Assembly (NCBI GenBank): GCA_902524945.1
Contig: CABZFF010000001.1
Span: forward strand, 157,180 to 221,179
DNA from: an uncultured Pelagibacteraceae bacterium
GTDB taxonomy: Bacteria; Pseudomonadota; Alphaproteobacteria; Pelagibacterales; Pelagibacteraceae
Direction of reading: 5' to 3'
DNA: 64,000 bases
Shown here in pieces: positions 23,991-33,875 of the stretch. The first letter of the stretch is position 1. Every line of letters begins with the position of its first letter. The position numbers were made by a program, and so were the translations under genes. The notes beneath the pieces were generated by a model. The model searched no databases. It was not told where the DNA came from and worked only from the letters and a program-made list of their open reading frames with translations.

Positions 23991-26858
23991 TTAAGCAGCT
24001 TCATCTTTATATTCATCCATTGAAGGACATGAACATACTAAATTTCTATCTCCAAAAACGTTATCTACTCTAGCAACTGGTGCCCAATATTTATTGTTTT
24101 TTACATACTCAGTGGGAAAAGCCGCTTCCTCTCTTGAGTAAGCATGCTTCCACTCGCTGGAAGCTAATTCGACATAAGTATGAGGTGCGTTTTTCAGTGG
24201 ATTATCAATTTTGTCAAATTTTGATGACTCCACTAAATTAATTTCTTTTTTAATTTTAATAAGTGCATTACAAAATTTATCAATCTCCTCCAAATTTTCA
24301 CTTTCAGTCGGCTCAATCATAATTGTACCAGCTACAGGCCATGACATTGTTGGAGCATGATAGCCAAAGTCAATCAGTCTTTTTGCTAAATCCTCCTCAG
24401 AGATTCCTGAACTTGCTTTTATTGGTCGGATATCAATTATACATTCATGTGCAACATTTCCATTTTTGCCAGTATAAAGAACTTTGTAATCTTTGGATAA
24501 TTTTTTTGAAATGTAATTTGCATTTAAAATTGAAACTTGTGAGGCTTTTTTCAATCCCTCAGCACCCATCATCTTTATATACATCCAGGATATTGGAAGT
24601 ATGCTTGAACTACCCCAAGGTGCAGCTGATACAGCTCCCATTCCATTCTTAGGGCCTGCCTCTTTAATTATTTCATGTGTCGGTAAAAAATCAGCTAGAT
24701 GCTTAGCGCAAGCGATTGGGCCCATTCCTGGTCCGCCTCCACCGTGCGGTATGCAAAATGTTTTATGTAAATTAATATGACAAACATCTGGTCCAAATTT
24801 CCCTGGTTTTGCAACACCTACAAGTGCGTTTAGATTTGCTCCATCCATATAAACTTGTCCGCCATGCTTATGAATTACTTCACAAATATCAATAATTTTT
24901 TCTTCAAATACTCCATGAGTAGAAGGATAAGTAACCATTAAAGCAGCTAAGTCTTTTGAGTGTTTTTCAGCTTTATTTTTAAGGTCGTCTATATCCACAT
25001 TTCCATCTTCGTCACAATTGACTACAACCACTTTCATTCCACACATTTGGGCACTTGCTGGATTAGTTCCATGAGCTGAGTCCGGAATTAGACAAACGTT
25101 ACGATTTTCTTGTTTATTATTTTTATGGAATTTTCTTATAGTCATTAGACCTGCATACTCTCCTTGAGCCCCAGAGTTAGGCTGTAAAGAAACTGCGTCA
25201 TATCCAGTAATTTCTTTCAGATCGTTTATTAGATCATTAAAAAGAATCTTATAACCCTCCATTTGATTTGTAGGAACAAAAGGATGTGGAAGTGAAAACT
25301 CTTTCCAAGTAATAGGAATTAATTCTGCTGTTGCATTGAGCTTCATTGTACAAGATCCTAAAGCAATCATTGATCTATTAAGTGCAATATCACAATCTTC
25401 TAGTTTCTTTAGATATCTTAACATCTCAGTTTCAGAATGGTATTTGTTAAAAACTGGATGAGTTAAGTATTTTGAAGTTCTTGAAAGATTTTTTGGAAGA
25501 TTATCTAGTTCAACCTTAACGTCTTGTTTAATTACTTTAGTTATTCCAAATATTTTTAACAATAAGTTTACATCATCAAGTTTTTTTGCTTCATCAAACG
25601 CAACAGATAAATGATCTTTATCAACTTTTCTAAGGTTAATATTCTCTTTTAGTGCAGCCTCAAAAATAGGATTTGTTTTTTCGTTGGTTTTAATCGTAAC
25701 GGTATCGAAGAAATGATCTGATAGAATTTTATAACCGCTTGATTTAATATTATCAGCAAATATTTTTGCTAATTTAGAAGTTCTATTCGCAATTTTAAGT
25801 ATTCCTTTAGGTCCATGATAAATTGCAAAAGCAGCAGAAATGATAGCCAATAAAGCTTGAGCAGTACAAATATTGCTTGTTGCTTTATCTCTTCGAATGT
25901 GTTGCTCCCTAGTTTGTAAAGAAAGCCTGTAAGCTTTTTTTCCGTGTCTATCTTTTGAAACACCTATTATTCTTCCTGGCATTGATCTTTTAAATTCCTC
26001 TCTTGTAGCAAAAAATGCAGCATGAGGCCCGCCGTAACCCATTGGGATACCAAATCTTTGAGCACTACCGACAGCAATGTCAGCTCCAAGTTCAGCTGGG
26101 GTTTTTAACCTAGCTAAAGCCAATAAGTCACAAACCAAAATAGCTTTTCCGTTTTTTTTGTGAATTTGGCTGATGCTCTCACTAGGATCGTTTATCTCAC
26201 CTAAAGTTCCCGGATAAGATAAAACTCCGCAAATTATATCTTCATTAATTTTTGGAAGTTCTTTTTTTTCATCACCAATGATCAATTCTAAACCAAAAGG
26301 ATTTGTTCTAGTCTTTATGAGATCAATTGTCTGAGGATTACAATTGCTTGAAATAAATATTTTTTTTGAATTAGTCTTATCTAATCTCTGGCTTAATCCT
26401 ACTGCCTCTGCTGTTGCTGTTGCTTCATCTAATAAAGAAGCATTAGCTATATCCATGCCCGTTAAGTCAATTATTGATTGTTGAAAATTTAAAAGCATTT
26501 CGAGACGACCTTGCGCTACTTCAGGTTGGTAAGGTGTGTAAGATGTATACCATCCTGGATTTTCTAAAATATTTCTAAGAATTACATTAGGTGTAATAGA
26601 ATTATAGTATCCCATTCCAATAAAATTTTTAAAGATTTTATTTTTTTTAGATATAGATTTTAATTTTTTTAAAGCATCGTTCTCTGATATTGACTGATCG
26701 ATTTTAAGATCATCTTTTAATAAGATTTTTTCTGGTACAGTATTGCTCATTAGATCCTCTAATGATTTATACCCCACATATTGCAACATTTTGGACTGAT
26801 CTTCTTCAGAAGGACCAATATGCCTTTTAATAAATTCTTTTGAATTATCGTCAATCAT
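23991..26858 (-). CDS. gcvP: Glycine dehydrogenase (decarboxylating), P-protein
   Basis: A full-length 955-residue single-chain P-protein. It decarboxylates glycine on PLP and passes the aminomethyl group to the lipoyl arm of GcvH. The PLP lysine lies in NLHKTFCIPHGGGGPGMGP; GYYNSITPNVILRN and YTPYQPEVAQGR in the first half and SAHGTNPASAQMCGM in the second are diagnostic. It directly abuts gcvH (no gap). Expression is probably controlled by the glycine riboswitch in front of gcvT. SAR11 cells are known to depend on external glycine or serine. Confidence 0.98.
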   Translation of the reverse strand: MIDDNSKEFIKRHIGPSEEDQSKMLQYVGYKSLEDLMSNTVPEKILLKDDLKIDQSISENDALKKLKSISKKNKIFKNFIGMGYYNSITPNVILRNILENPGWYTSYTPYQPEVAQGRLEMLLNFQQSIIDLTGMDIANASLLDEATATAEAVGLSQRLDKTNSKKIFISSNCNPQTIDLIKTRTNPFGLELIIGDEKKELPKINEDIICGVLSYPGTLGEINDPSESISQIHKKNGKAILVCDLLALARLKTPAELGADIAVGSAQRFGIPMGYGGPHAAFFATREEFKRSMPGRIIGVSKDRHGKKAYRLSLQTREQHIRRDKATSNICTAQALLAIISAAFAIYHGPKGILKIANRTSKLAKIFADNIKSSGYKILSDHFFDTVTIKTNEKTNPIFEAALKENINLRKVDKDHLSVAFDEAKKLDDVNLLLKIFGITKVIKQDVKVELDNLPKNLSRTSKYLTHPVFNKYHSETEMLRYLKKLEDCDIALNRSMIALGSCTMKLNATAELIPITWKEFSLPHPFVPTNQMEGYKILFNDLINDLKEITGYDAVSLQPNSGAQGEYAGLMTIRKFHKNNKQENRNVCLIPDSAHGTNPASAQMCGMKVVVVNCDEDGNVDIDDLKNKAEKHSKDLAALMVTYPSTHGVFEEKIIDICEVIHKHGGQVYMDGANLNALVGVAKPGKFGPDVCHINLHKTFCIPHGGGGPGMGPIACAKHLADFLPTHEIIKEAGPKNGMGAVSAAPWGSSSILPISWMYIKMMGAEGLKKASQVSILNANYISKKLSKDYKVLYTGKNGNVAHECIIDIRPIKASSGISEEDLAKRLIDFGYHAPTMSWPVAGTIMIEPTESENLEEIDKFCNALIKIKKEINLVESSKFDKIDNPLKNAPHTYVELASSEWKHAYSREEAAFPTEYVKNNKYWAPVARVDNVFGDRNLVCSCPSMDEYKDEAA

Positions 26859-27239
26859 TTAGCTAGGGTTCTCCTTACAAAATTTATCATATTCGTCTTT
26901 TGACATTAGGGAGTCATACTCACCTTTATCTTTTATCTTTAACTTAAAAAACCAGCTGGCACCTTCAGGGTCAGTATTTACGCTTCCGGGATCGTCTGCA
27001 ATGGCTTTATTTCCCTCAGTAATTTCTCCAGAAATAGGAGAATAAACATCACTCGCAGCTTTAGTAGACTCTACAACAGCTGCTTGACCTTCTTTTTCTA
27101 AAGCTTTACCTGCATCAGGAACCTCCACAAAAACAATGTCACCGAGCATTTCTGTTGCATGCTTAGTTATTCCTACTGTAGCAACGTCTCCATCTAGTGA
27201 AACCCATTCATGTTTTTTAGAAAATTTTTTTTCACTCAT
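26859..27239 (-). CDS. gcvH: Glycine cleavage system H protein
   Basis: Lipoyl carrier of 126 residues that shuttles the aminomethyl group between the P, T and L proteins. The lipoylated lysine is Lys60 in [32 protein letters not shown] and [10 protein letters not shown] are typical. It lies 12 bases after gcvT and abuts gcvP. The L-protein (lpd) is not in the window and is presumably shared with 2-oxo acid dehydrogenases. Confidence 0.98.
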   Translation of the reverse strand: MSEKKFSKKHEWVSLDGDVATVGITKHATEMLGDIVFVEVPDAGKALEKEGQAAVVESTKAASDVYSPISGEITEGNKAIADDPGSVNTDPEGASWFFKLKIKDKGEYDSLMSKDEYDKFCKENPS

Positions 27240-27251
27240 ATTTGTTTCCCC

Positions 27252-28346
27252 TTATTTAACATAACTTTTTTTATAAAATGGAAGTTCAGAAATCTTACCC
27301 CCATATTTTTTTCCTCTTACTTCAAGCTGAATAGATGTACCTACTTCAGAAAATTCTGATTTAACATATCCCATTGCAACTGGAGCGTTCACACTCGGGC
27401 CAAAAGTACCGCTAGTAACGTATCCTATTTCATCATTATCTAACGAAAAGATTTTCGTATTTTCTCTAGCTATAACTTTTCCATCTGGCTTTATACCAAC
27501 TCTAATTTTTTCACTTCCGTTTGCTAATAAATTTTTTATTTTTTCCCATCCATTAAAGCCGCCAATTTCTTTCCTTTTTTTTGCTATAGCCCATTTTAAA
27601 TTAGCCTCTACTGGGTTTATTTTTTCATTTAAATCATGACCATATAAACACAGACCTGCCTCTAATCTTAATGTATCTCTAGCTCCTAAACCTATCGGTT
27701 TAACTTCATTTGAGATTAAGTAATCGATAAGCTTTTCAACTTTTGTGTTTGAAATTGAGATTTCAAAACCATCTTCACCCGTATATCCAGATCTTGTTAC
27801 ATATAGATTTTCACCTTCATACTCAAAATTGTTTCCTGTCATAAATTTTAAATTAGCAACGCCTGGAATTAACTTTTCTAAAATCTCTACAGATTTAGGT
27901 CCTTGTAACGCTATTAAAGATAAATCGTTGTTTAAAAGATGTTTATGATGTTTTTTTAAAAATTGAGAAATTTGTTTTATATCATTTTCCTTACAAGCTG
28001 CGTTTAAGATTATACAAAAACCTTTTTCTGTTCTCGTAATAATTAAATCATCAATTATTCCACCTTCATTATTAAGTAAAAAAGAATATTTTGAATGATT
28101 AATTTTCAAATTGTTTAAATCTGCTGGTATAATTTTCTCTAATGACTCTATTAATGTTTCATCCCCTTCTAAAAAAAATTGCCCCATATGTGAGACGTCA
28201 AAAAATCCAGCGTGTGTTCTTGTAGAAATATGTTCTTTAACAATACCATCTTTATATTGAATAGGCATTTCATAGCCTGCAAACGGAACAAACTTCGCTC
28301 CTAAATTTTTATGATAATTGTATAAAGCTGTTTTTTGTACTTCCAT
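27252..28346 (-). CDS. gcvT: Aminomethyltransferase, T-protein
   Basis: A 364-residue tetrahydrofolate-dependent T-protein: releases ammonia and makes 5,10-methylene-THF. FVPFAGYEMPIQYKDGI, FDVSHMGQF, RSGYTGEDGFEIS and LGARDTLRLEAGLCLYGHD are diagnostic. It is the first gene of gcvT-gcvH-gcvP. The start codon at 28346 lies inside a helix that can pair with the riboswitch (see the expression platform entry), so its translation is the step most directly controlled. Confidence 0.98.
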   Translation of the reverse strand: MEVQKTALYNYHKNLGAKFVPFAGYEMPIQYKDGIVKEHISTRTHAGFFDVSHMGQFFLEGDETLIESLEKIIPADLNNLKINHSKYSFLLNNEGGIIDDLIITRTEKGFCIILNAACKENDIKQISQFLKKHHKHLLNNDLSLIALQGPKSVEILEKLIPGVANLKFMTGNNFEYEGENLYVTRSGYTGEDGFEISISNTKVEKLIDYLISNEVKPIGLGARDTLRLEAGLCLYGHDLNEKINPVEANLKWAIAKKRKEIGGFNGWEKIKNLLANGSEKIRVGIKPDGKVIARENTKIFSLDNDEIGYVTSGTFGPSVNAPVAMGYVKSEFSEVGTSIQLEVRGKKYGGKISELPFYKKSYVK

Positions 28347-28432
28347 AATAACTCTTATTTAACCCCATCTGTCTATGTACCTGAGAGATTTAATCCTTCG
28401 GTGAGGCTTTCGCCTGCTTTCCAGAGTTATTA
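28346..28432 (-). promoter_or_regulatory. Expression platform of the glycine riboswitch: start-codon sequestering helix
   Basis: On the minus strand, TAATAACTCT (28432-28423) is an exact complement of AGAGTTATTA (28355-28346), which includes the ribosome-binding region and the A of the gcvT ATG. The same AACTCT is also the 5' strand of aptamer 2 helix P1 (pairing with GGGGTT at 28366-28361). The two helices exclude each other, so glycine binding should free the start codon: a translational ON switch. The pairings are seen; the direction of control is inferred. Confidence 0.7.
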
Positions 28433-28505
28433 CGGTAACGGTCCTTTTGCCTGAGAGTTTCCGGGGTGGTTGCTCCTTCGGCGCCTAAATGGTCTCTCCC
28501 GTTAC
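28361..28505 (-). promoter_or_regulatory. Tandem glycine riboswitch
   Basis: Two glycine aptamers in the 5' leader of gcvT. Aptamer 1 (28505-28435) is closed by GTAACG/CGTTAC and carries GGAGAG, GGCGCCGAAGGAGCAA, GAAACTCTCAGGCAAAAGGA. Aptamer 2 (28428-28361) carries GCAGGCGAAAGCCTC, ACCGAAGGATTAAA, TCTCTCAGGT and ACAGATGGGG. A 6-base linker joins them. These are consensus elements of the gcvT element. Glycine riboswitches in SAR11 have been described before. Confidence 0.95.
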
Positions 28506-28526
28506 TTAAAGGACTTTCCTCTAAAT

Positions 28527-28556
28527 ACAGTAAAAAGTCAAATGCAAATTATTCAA
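28527..28556 (-). promoter_or_regulatory. Possible promoter of the gcv operon
   Basis: On the minus strand TTGAAT (28556-28551) and TACTGT (28532-28527) are separated by 18 bases and would start RNA a few bases before aptamer 1. Both boxes match the sigma-70 consensus only partly. The -35 box overlaps the stop codon of the upstream transporter gene. Confidence 0.35.
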
Positions 28557-29416
28557 GTCTTGCTATGTTTTTTATCGAAACTCTTCAATATTATTGCCAA
28601 AATAATGACTGCGCCACCTATAAATACACTAATTGGAGGAATTTCATTTAAAAATAACCATACCCAAAGAGGTGCACATAAAGTTTCCATCAACATCAAA
28701 ATTCCAACTGTTGCTGACTCAACTTTTCTTGATCCGATTGTTATACAAATAAAGCTAACTGCTAATTGTGGAACTCCAAGAAGAAAACCCATCCATAGAT
28801 CATGTTTAGTGAATTCAAAGGACTCTGCTAGGAAAAAACCGTAAATCAAACTAAATATCCCAGAATAAAATATTGCTGGAACCATATCAACTTTGGTATT
28901 TTTTCTAATTATCATTACTAAAATCGCGAAATTTATTGGGATTGCTAACGCCACTATGTTTCCAAATAATGATCCGCCTGAAATAGAGTCTCCAACCATT
29001 ATAATAATACCACTCATAGCAAGAAGGATTGATATTAAACCAATTAAAGAAACTTTTTCTTTTAGATAAAAATATCCAAATATTGCCAGAAACATAGTTT
29101 GTGTGCTTATAATAAAAACGACATTTGCTACTGATGTATTGCTCATTGCAACTACAAAAGCAACAAAGCTAAATGATAAAACAAAACCTCCCAATAAACC
29201 TGGAAAGCCAGACTCTTTAATAATATTAAAGGTATTTTTTTTATAAGTTACAAAAAGAAAAGCTATTAGAGCTAAAAGGAAAAAAAAAGATCTTAAAAAT
29301 AATATTTGCCAGATACTTGCCTCTTCAAAAGATCTAATAATAAATCCTCCCCAGCTTAGACAAAAACCGCCAAATAAGAGAAGAATATAACCTGGTATTT
29401 TATATAAAAATTGCAT
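28553..29416 (-). CDS. EamA/DMT-superfamily transporter
   Basis: A 287-residue inner-membrane protein with ten hydrophobic helices arranged as two repeats, typical of EamA-type metabolite exporters. The segment RSFFFLLALIAFLFV and the second-half motif LMLMETLCAPLWVWLFLNEIPP are characteristic. The substrate cannot be read from the sequence. It follows the MATE gene directly (0-base gap) and ends 48 bases before the glycine riboswitch; placement upstream of gcv does not prove a role in glycine transport. Confidence 0.9.
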   Translation of the reverse strand: MQFLYKIPGYILLLFGGFCLSWGGFIIRSFEEASIWQILFLRSFFFLLALIAFLFVTYKKNTFNIIKESGFPGLLGGFVLSFSFVAFVVAMSNTSVANVVFIISTQTMFLAIFGYFYLKEKVSLIGLISILLAMSGIIIMVGDSISGGSLFGNIVALAIPINFAILVMIIRKNTKVDMVPAIFYSGIFSLIYGFFLAESFEFTKHDLWMGFLLGVPQLAVSFICITIGSRKVESATVGILMLMETLCAPLWVWLFLNEIPPISVFIGGAVIILAIILKSFDKKHSKT

Positions 29417-30742
29417 TTAGAATTTTTTCAAAATATTTTTAAAATAATATTGTAAAGTCAAAGACCTAAATATCATAAATAATAAAAGAGATAACCAAAT
29501 ACCATGATTGTCTAGATATTTTGTTAAGAAGATCGATACTCCAATATAACTCAAAACAGATACTATCATTGCATTTCTAATTTCTTTTGTTTGTGATGCT
29601 CCGATAAATATTCCATCTAATTGATAACAAAAACATGCAATTGGTGGAATTATAATTACCCATAAGATATGTTGAAAAGAAATAAATCTTAAAATCTCAA
29701 TATCAGTAATGATGTAAATTATTTCTTTGAAAAAAATTAAATAGATTATTGAGATAATGATAGCAGTGATAAAACTTACCTGAATAGAATTTCTTACAAC
29801 TTCTAAAAAAGATTTTCGGTTTCTTCTCCCTACAGCAAAACCTACAATCCCTTCAGTCGAAAATGCATAAGCATCTAAGAAGAATGATGATAAAATTATA
29901 AATTGTATTAATATTGTATTAACTGCTAAATAATCTTCTCCAATTTTTGAACCAAGATAAGTAACCCAAAGAAAAGCAAATGTGAGAAATAAAGTTCTTA
30001 TAAAAATATCCAAATTAATACTTAAAAGTTTGAGTAATTTAGATCTTACTAATAAATTTTCAAATTTAGGAATTACTTTGAATTTTTGAATGATATAATT
30101 ATAGGTAAATATCGTAAAAATAATTAAGGTTATATAACTCGAAATTAATGTTCCTAAAGCTACACCAAAAACGTTTAAATCATATGTTAAAACTAGCAGG
30201 GAACTAAAAATAATATTCAAACTTGATAGTACAATTATTAAAAAACTTGAAATTTTAGTTTTTTGTATACCTAGATAAAAACCCACTAAAACATAAATAA
30301 TTAATTCTGCAGGAATTGAAAAAATTCTTACATTTAAATAAGTTTTAATTAATACCTCTGTTTCATCAGAGGGAGAAAAAAAATAACTTATTGCAATTTT
30401 TAAAGCTGGGAAAAAAATAATTATTATAAATGCTGCAATTAGAGCAAGGGCTATATTTCTTAAAATCGTTTTTACTATCTCTCTATAATCACTTCTTCCA
30501 TATGCCTGTGCAACTATTCCAACGGTGCCCATTCTTAAAAAACCAAAACTCCAAACAATCATTGTCATGACTGATGTAGATATACTTGTTGCAGCTAAAT
30601 ACTTGGTTTCACTTAGATTTCCCATCAAGCCTGTATCAACCATTCCTACTAATGGAATAGCCATGTTTGAAAAAAAAACCGGTATGGACAACAAAATTAT
30701 TTGTTTTTTTGAAAATTTTGATGAGCTTTTGAACAGTTCCAT
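29417..30742 (-). CDS. MATE-family efflux transporter
   Basis: A 441-residue, 12-helix membrane protein of the DinF-like branch of the MATE family: LLSIPVFFSNMAIPLVGMVDTGLMG near the N-terminus (first helix and the conserved VDTxxxG) and QLDGIFIGASQTKEIRNAM in the last third are diagnostic. It exports organic compounds or drugs in exchange for H+ or Na+; substrate unknown. It is divergent from terC with 47 bases between, and is followed without gap by the EamA gene. Confidence 0.92.
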   Translation of the reverse strand: MELFKSSSKFSKKQIILLSIPVFFSNMAIPLVGMVDTGLMGNLSETKYLAATSISTSVMTMIVWSFGFLRMGTVGIVAQAYGRSDYREIVKTILRNIALALIAAFIIIIFFPALKIAISYFFSPSDETEVLIKTYLNVRIFSIPAELIIYVLVGFYLGIQKTKISSFLIIVLSSLNIIFSSLLVLTYDLNVFGVALGTLISSYITLIIFTIFTYNYIIQKFKVIPKFENLLVRSKLLKLLSINLDIFIRTLFLTFAFLWVTYLGSKIGEDYLAVNTILIQFIILSSFFLDAYAFSTEGIVGFAVGRRNRKSFLEVVRNSIQVSFITAIIISIIYLIFFKEIIYIITDIEILRFISFQHILWVIIIPPIACFCYQLDGIFIGASQTKEIRNAMIVSVLSYIGVSIFLTKYLDNHGIWLSLLLFMIFRSLTLQYYFKNILKKF

Positions 30743-30789
30743 TTTATTCTTTAATATATCTTAATAACCTTATATACATTGATTCTCGA

Positions 30790-31407
30790 ATGTTAGAGCA
30801 AGTAATTATCTCAGTACAAATTATCCTGATAGATATAGTTATGGCCGCAGATAACGCGATCATAATAGGTTTAATCGCAGCAGGATTTGCAACAGAAAAT
30901 AGAAGAAAGATTATAGCATGGGGTGTTGCTGCAGCATTCTTATTCAGGATTATTTTTGCCTCAGGAGCAAATTACTTATTTGAAATTGCATGGATTAAAA
31001 TTCTAGGAGGGATTTTACTTTTATGGGTTATTAATAATTTAAGACAAGACTTTTTTGGAAAAAATAAAATTAAAACACCACAACTTAAATCAGCAGAAAC
31101 TAAAAGTTTTAGTACAGGGGTTTATCAAGTTTTAATAGCTGACCTTACTTTAAGTTTTGATAATACTATCGCTGTTGTGGCAGCTTCCAAAGGTAATTTT
31201 CATTTAATGGTTATAGGGTTATTGTTATCTGTATTTTTAATAGCTACTCTTGCAAGTTATTTTGCTGACTATATGAAAAAACACCAATGGTTGGTATATG
31301 TAGGACTTTTAGTCATTTTGATAGTAGCTATACAATTAATTATTGGGGGGTTAGTGAGTTATGATGTTCTCTCAATAAACGAAAAATACAAATTTTTATT
31401 CTTATAA
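30790..31407 (+). CDS. TerC-family integral membrane protein
   Basis: A 205-residue membrane protein of the YjbE-like TerC family with about seven helices. The paired acidic motifs within membrane helices, MAADNAIIIG and LSFDNTIAVVAA, are the family signature. Some members act in metal (Mn2+) export; this is family knowledge and not shown here. Its stop overlaps the start of the FAD oxidoreductase gene (ATAATG), so the two are coupled. Confidence 0.93.
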   Translation: MLEQVIISVQIILIDIVMAADNAIIIGLIAAGFATENRRKIIAWGVAAAFLFRIIFASGANYLFEIAWIKILGGILLLWVINNLRQDFFGKNKIKTPQLKSAETKSFSTGVYQVLIADLTLSFDNTIAVVAASKGNFHLMVIGLLLSVFLIATLASYFADYMKKHQWLVYVGLLVILIVAIQLIIGGLVSYDVLSINEKYKFLFL

Positions 31408-32369
31408 TGTTGGACTTTTGTATTATAGGGTCAGGTGTATCTGGCTCTACAATTGCTCACCTTCTTTCAAAAAAGTATTCAGTACATATGCTGGATAAAG
31501 CAAGAGGTCCAGGTGGACGTGCATCGAATAAGAGATTTATACAAAATTTAAGTTTTGATCATGGGGTTCAATATATTTCTCCAAAATCAAAAGAATTTCT
31601 AAAATTTATTAAAACTCTTTGTAAAAAAAAAGAAGCAAAAATTTGGAATGGGAATCATTTAGATTTTACTTTTGAAAAAAAAGATATTTCTGAAAAATTT
31701 ATTGGTATGAAAGGCAACAATTTTATTTCTAAATATTATACCAAAAAAATTAAAAAAAGTTTTCAATCTTCAGTCAAATCGATATTTAATAATAAATACT
31801 TTTGGGAAATAAAACTTGATAATGGTGAAAATATTCAAGCTCTATCGGTAATATTAACTTGTCCCTTTCCCCAATCAAAAAAAATTGCAGGCAAATATCT
31901 TGAAAAAAAAATGTTAAATTTAAATATAAATATGGAGCCTAACATTACTACCATGTTAGCTTTTAAAAATCAAAAAACTGTTTCAGTGAGTAGTATAAAA
32001 TTTAATGATGATATCTTAACTTGGGCAGCTTATGAAAATAGTAAAAATAGATTTAACTCTTCAAAATCACTTTGGACGTTGCAATCCTCAATTGGTTGGG
32101 CAAGAAAAAACATAAATCATTATAAAAAAAGTAAAAAAGTGGAAAATACATTAATATCAAAATTTTTAAACTTTACAGGATATAAAAAAGACAAAATTAT
32201 TTTTAAGAAAACACACGGGTGGAAATATTCTTATAATTTAAATGGTTCACCTTTAAAAAGTTATTGGAATAAAAAATTAAGGTTAGGATTGTGTGCTGAT
32301 TGGTTTATCGGTCCTAAAGTTGAAAATGCTTGGTTAAGTGCTAATGACTTAGCAAAGAAAATCAAATAA
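31407..32369 (+). CDS. Renalase-like FAD/NAD(P)-dependent oxidoreductase
   Basis: A 320-residue flavoprotein with the N-terminal dinucleotide site CIIGSGVSGSTIAHLLSKKY followed by LDKARGPGGRASNKR, the pattern of the renalase-like group. FDHGVQYISPKS is also conserved, and a C-terminal LGLCADWFIGPKVENAWLSA closes the FAD site. Bacterial renalases oxidise off-pathway dihydronicotinamide isomers, but the assignment of that reaction is by family only. It overlaps terC by 1 base and meets prpD tail to tail with no gap. Confidence 0.85.
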   Translation: MLDFCIIGSGVSGSTIAHLLSKKYSVHMLDKARGPGGRASNKRFIQNLSFDHGVQYISPKSKEFLKFIKTLCKKKEAKIWNGNHLDFTFEKKDISEKFIGMKGNNFISKYYTKKIKKSFQSSVKSIFNNKYFWEIKLDNGENIQALSVILTCPFPQSKKIAGKYLEKKMLNLNINMEPNITTMLAFKNQKTVSVSSIKFNDDILTWAAYENSKNRFNSSKSLWTLQSSIGWARKNINHYKKSKKVENTLISKFLNFTGYKKDKIIFKKTHGWKYSYNLNGSPLKSYWNKKLRLGLCADWFIGPKVENAWLSANDLAKKIK

Positions 32370-33875
32370 TTAAAAGATACCTTTACTAGTTTTGGATTTG
32401 TCTTCTACCGTAGTTTTAACTTCCACATTCAAACCCATCAATTCTTTTGATTTTAATTTTGGAAGATTTTGCACGCTCTTTAAAAATCTGTCCGACTCTT
32501 TTTTTGAAATAATTCCATCAGTTAAACTTTTAAATTTATTTATATATTCTTTACGCAAAAAAGGTCTTTTGCCAGCTGGGTGTGCATCCGCAACATTAAT
32601 TTCCTCTGATATTGTAGACCCGTCTTTCATTTTTATAACTACTTTTCCACCAAAACATTTATTTTTAGGGTTAGGGTCATGATATTTTTTAGTCCATTTT
32701 GGATCCTCTTTAGTTGAAATTTTTTGCCAAAGTTTAACAGTACTTTTTCTTTGTGCTCTTTTAGGAGTGTAGGATTTGACATGGTGCCAAGAACCATCTT
32801 CAAGTGCTACTGCAAAAATATACATTATTGAATGATCTAGAGTTTCCCTACTTGCTTTTGGATCCATTTTTTGAGGATCGTTTGCTCCGGTGCCAATTAC
32901 GTAATGAGTATGATGACTTGTTTCAATTACAATATTTTCAATTTCATCAAAATTAGAAATTTTTTTATTTAAGCTTCTAGCTAGATCAATCAAAGCTTGA
33001 GATTGATATTCTGCTGAATGCTCTTTAGTGTAAGTTTCAAGTATCGCTCGCTTAGGCTCATTTACATTTGGTAATGGAACTGTATATTCTTTATCTGGTC
33101 CAGATAAAACATAAGCTATAACGCTATCTTCTCCCTCATAAATCGGTGAGGGAGCACCCTCACCTCTCATACATCTATCGACTGCCTCCACCGCAAGTTT
33201 ACCAGCATGCGCTGGTGCAAAAGCTTTCCAACTAGATATTTCTCCTTTTCGAGATTGTCTTGTTGAGACGGTTATATGTAATGCTTGTTGAACAGATTGA
33301 TAAATCACATCTGTTTTTAAATTTAATAAACTCCCTAAACCAGCTGCAACACTTGGACCAAGATGGGCTATATGATCAATTTTATGCTCATGTAAGCAAA
33401 TGCCTTTTACTAAGTTTACTTGCACCTCATAACCGGTGAGTATGCCTCTAATTAAATCTTTGCCATTACATCCCTTTTGTTGAGCAACTGCTAAGATCGC
33501 AGGAATATTATCGCCTGGATGACTGTAATCTGCTGCTAAAAAAGTATCATGATAATCTAATTCTCTCACAGCTGTTCCATTTGCCCACGCAGCCCACTCA
33601 CAATCTACTTTAATTTTTGGATTTAAACCAAAAATTGTAGCACCTATTTTTCTAGAATGTGATAAAGCCATTGCTCTTGCTGAAGTTACTGGTGCTCTAT
33701 TAAAAGAAGCAATAGCAACTGATGCATTATCAATAATTCTATTGATAACCATATCAACAGCATCTTTATCTAATTGTGCTTTATCTGATGCAATCTCTGC
33801 AATTTTCCAAGCTAATTGATCTTCTTTTTTTAAATTTGATTTTGAAGGATGAACTTTTACTTTTATATCTCTCAT
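32370..33875 (-). CDS. prpD: MmgE/PrpD-family protein, probable 2-methylcitrate dehydratase
   Basis: A 501-residue enzyme. [74 protein letters not shown] and the [19 protein letters not shown] segment are diagnostic for PrpD. PrpD dehydrates 2-methylcitrate in the propionyl-CoA-consuming methylcitrate cycle. It directly abuts acnA (no spacer), and an aconitase is the enzyme needed for the next step, which supports this role. prpB and prpC are not in the window. Propionyl-CoA could come from AcuI-type chemistry. Confidence 0.9.
   Translation of the reverse strand: MRDIKVKVHPSKSNLKKEDQLAWKIAEIASDKAQLDKDAVDMVINRIIDNASVAIASFNRAPVTSARAMALSHSRKIGATIFGLNPKIKVDCEWAAWANGTAVRELDYHDTFLAADYSHPGDNIPAILAVAQQKGCNGKDLIRGILTGYEVQVNLVKGICLHEHKIDHIAHLGPSVAAGLGSLLNLKTDVIYQSVQQALHITVSTRQSRKGEISSWKAFAPAHAGKLAVEAVDRCMRGEGAPSPIYEGEDSVIAYVLSGPDKEYTVPLPNVNEPKRAILETYTKEHSAEYQSQALIDLARSLNKKISNFDEIENIVIETSHHTHYVIGTGANDPQKMDPKASRETLDHSIMYIFAVALEDGSWHHVKSYTPKRAQRKSTVKLWQKISTKEDPKWTKKYHDPNPKNKCFGGKVVIKMKDGSTISEEINVADAHPAGKRPFLRKEYINKFKSLTDGIISKKESDRFLKSVQNLPKLKSKELMGLNVEVKTTVEDKSKTSKGIF

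Noticed and set aside
28553..28844. Plus-strand frame over the EamA 3' end and riboswitch
   Set aside because: It crosses the riboswitch in antisense and has no recognisable protein features.
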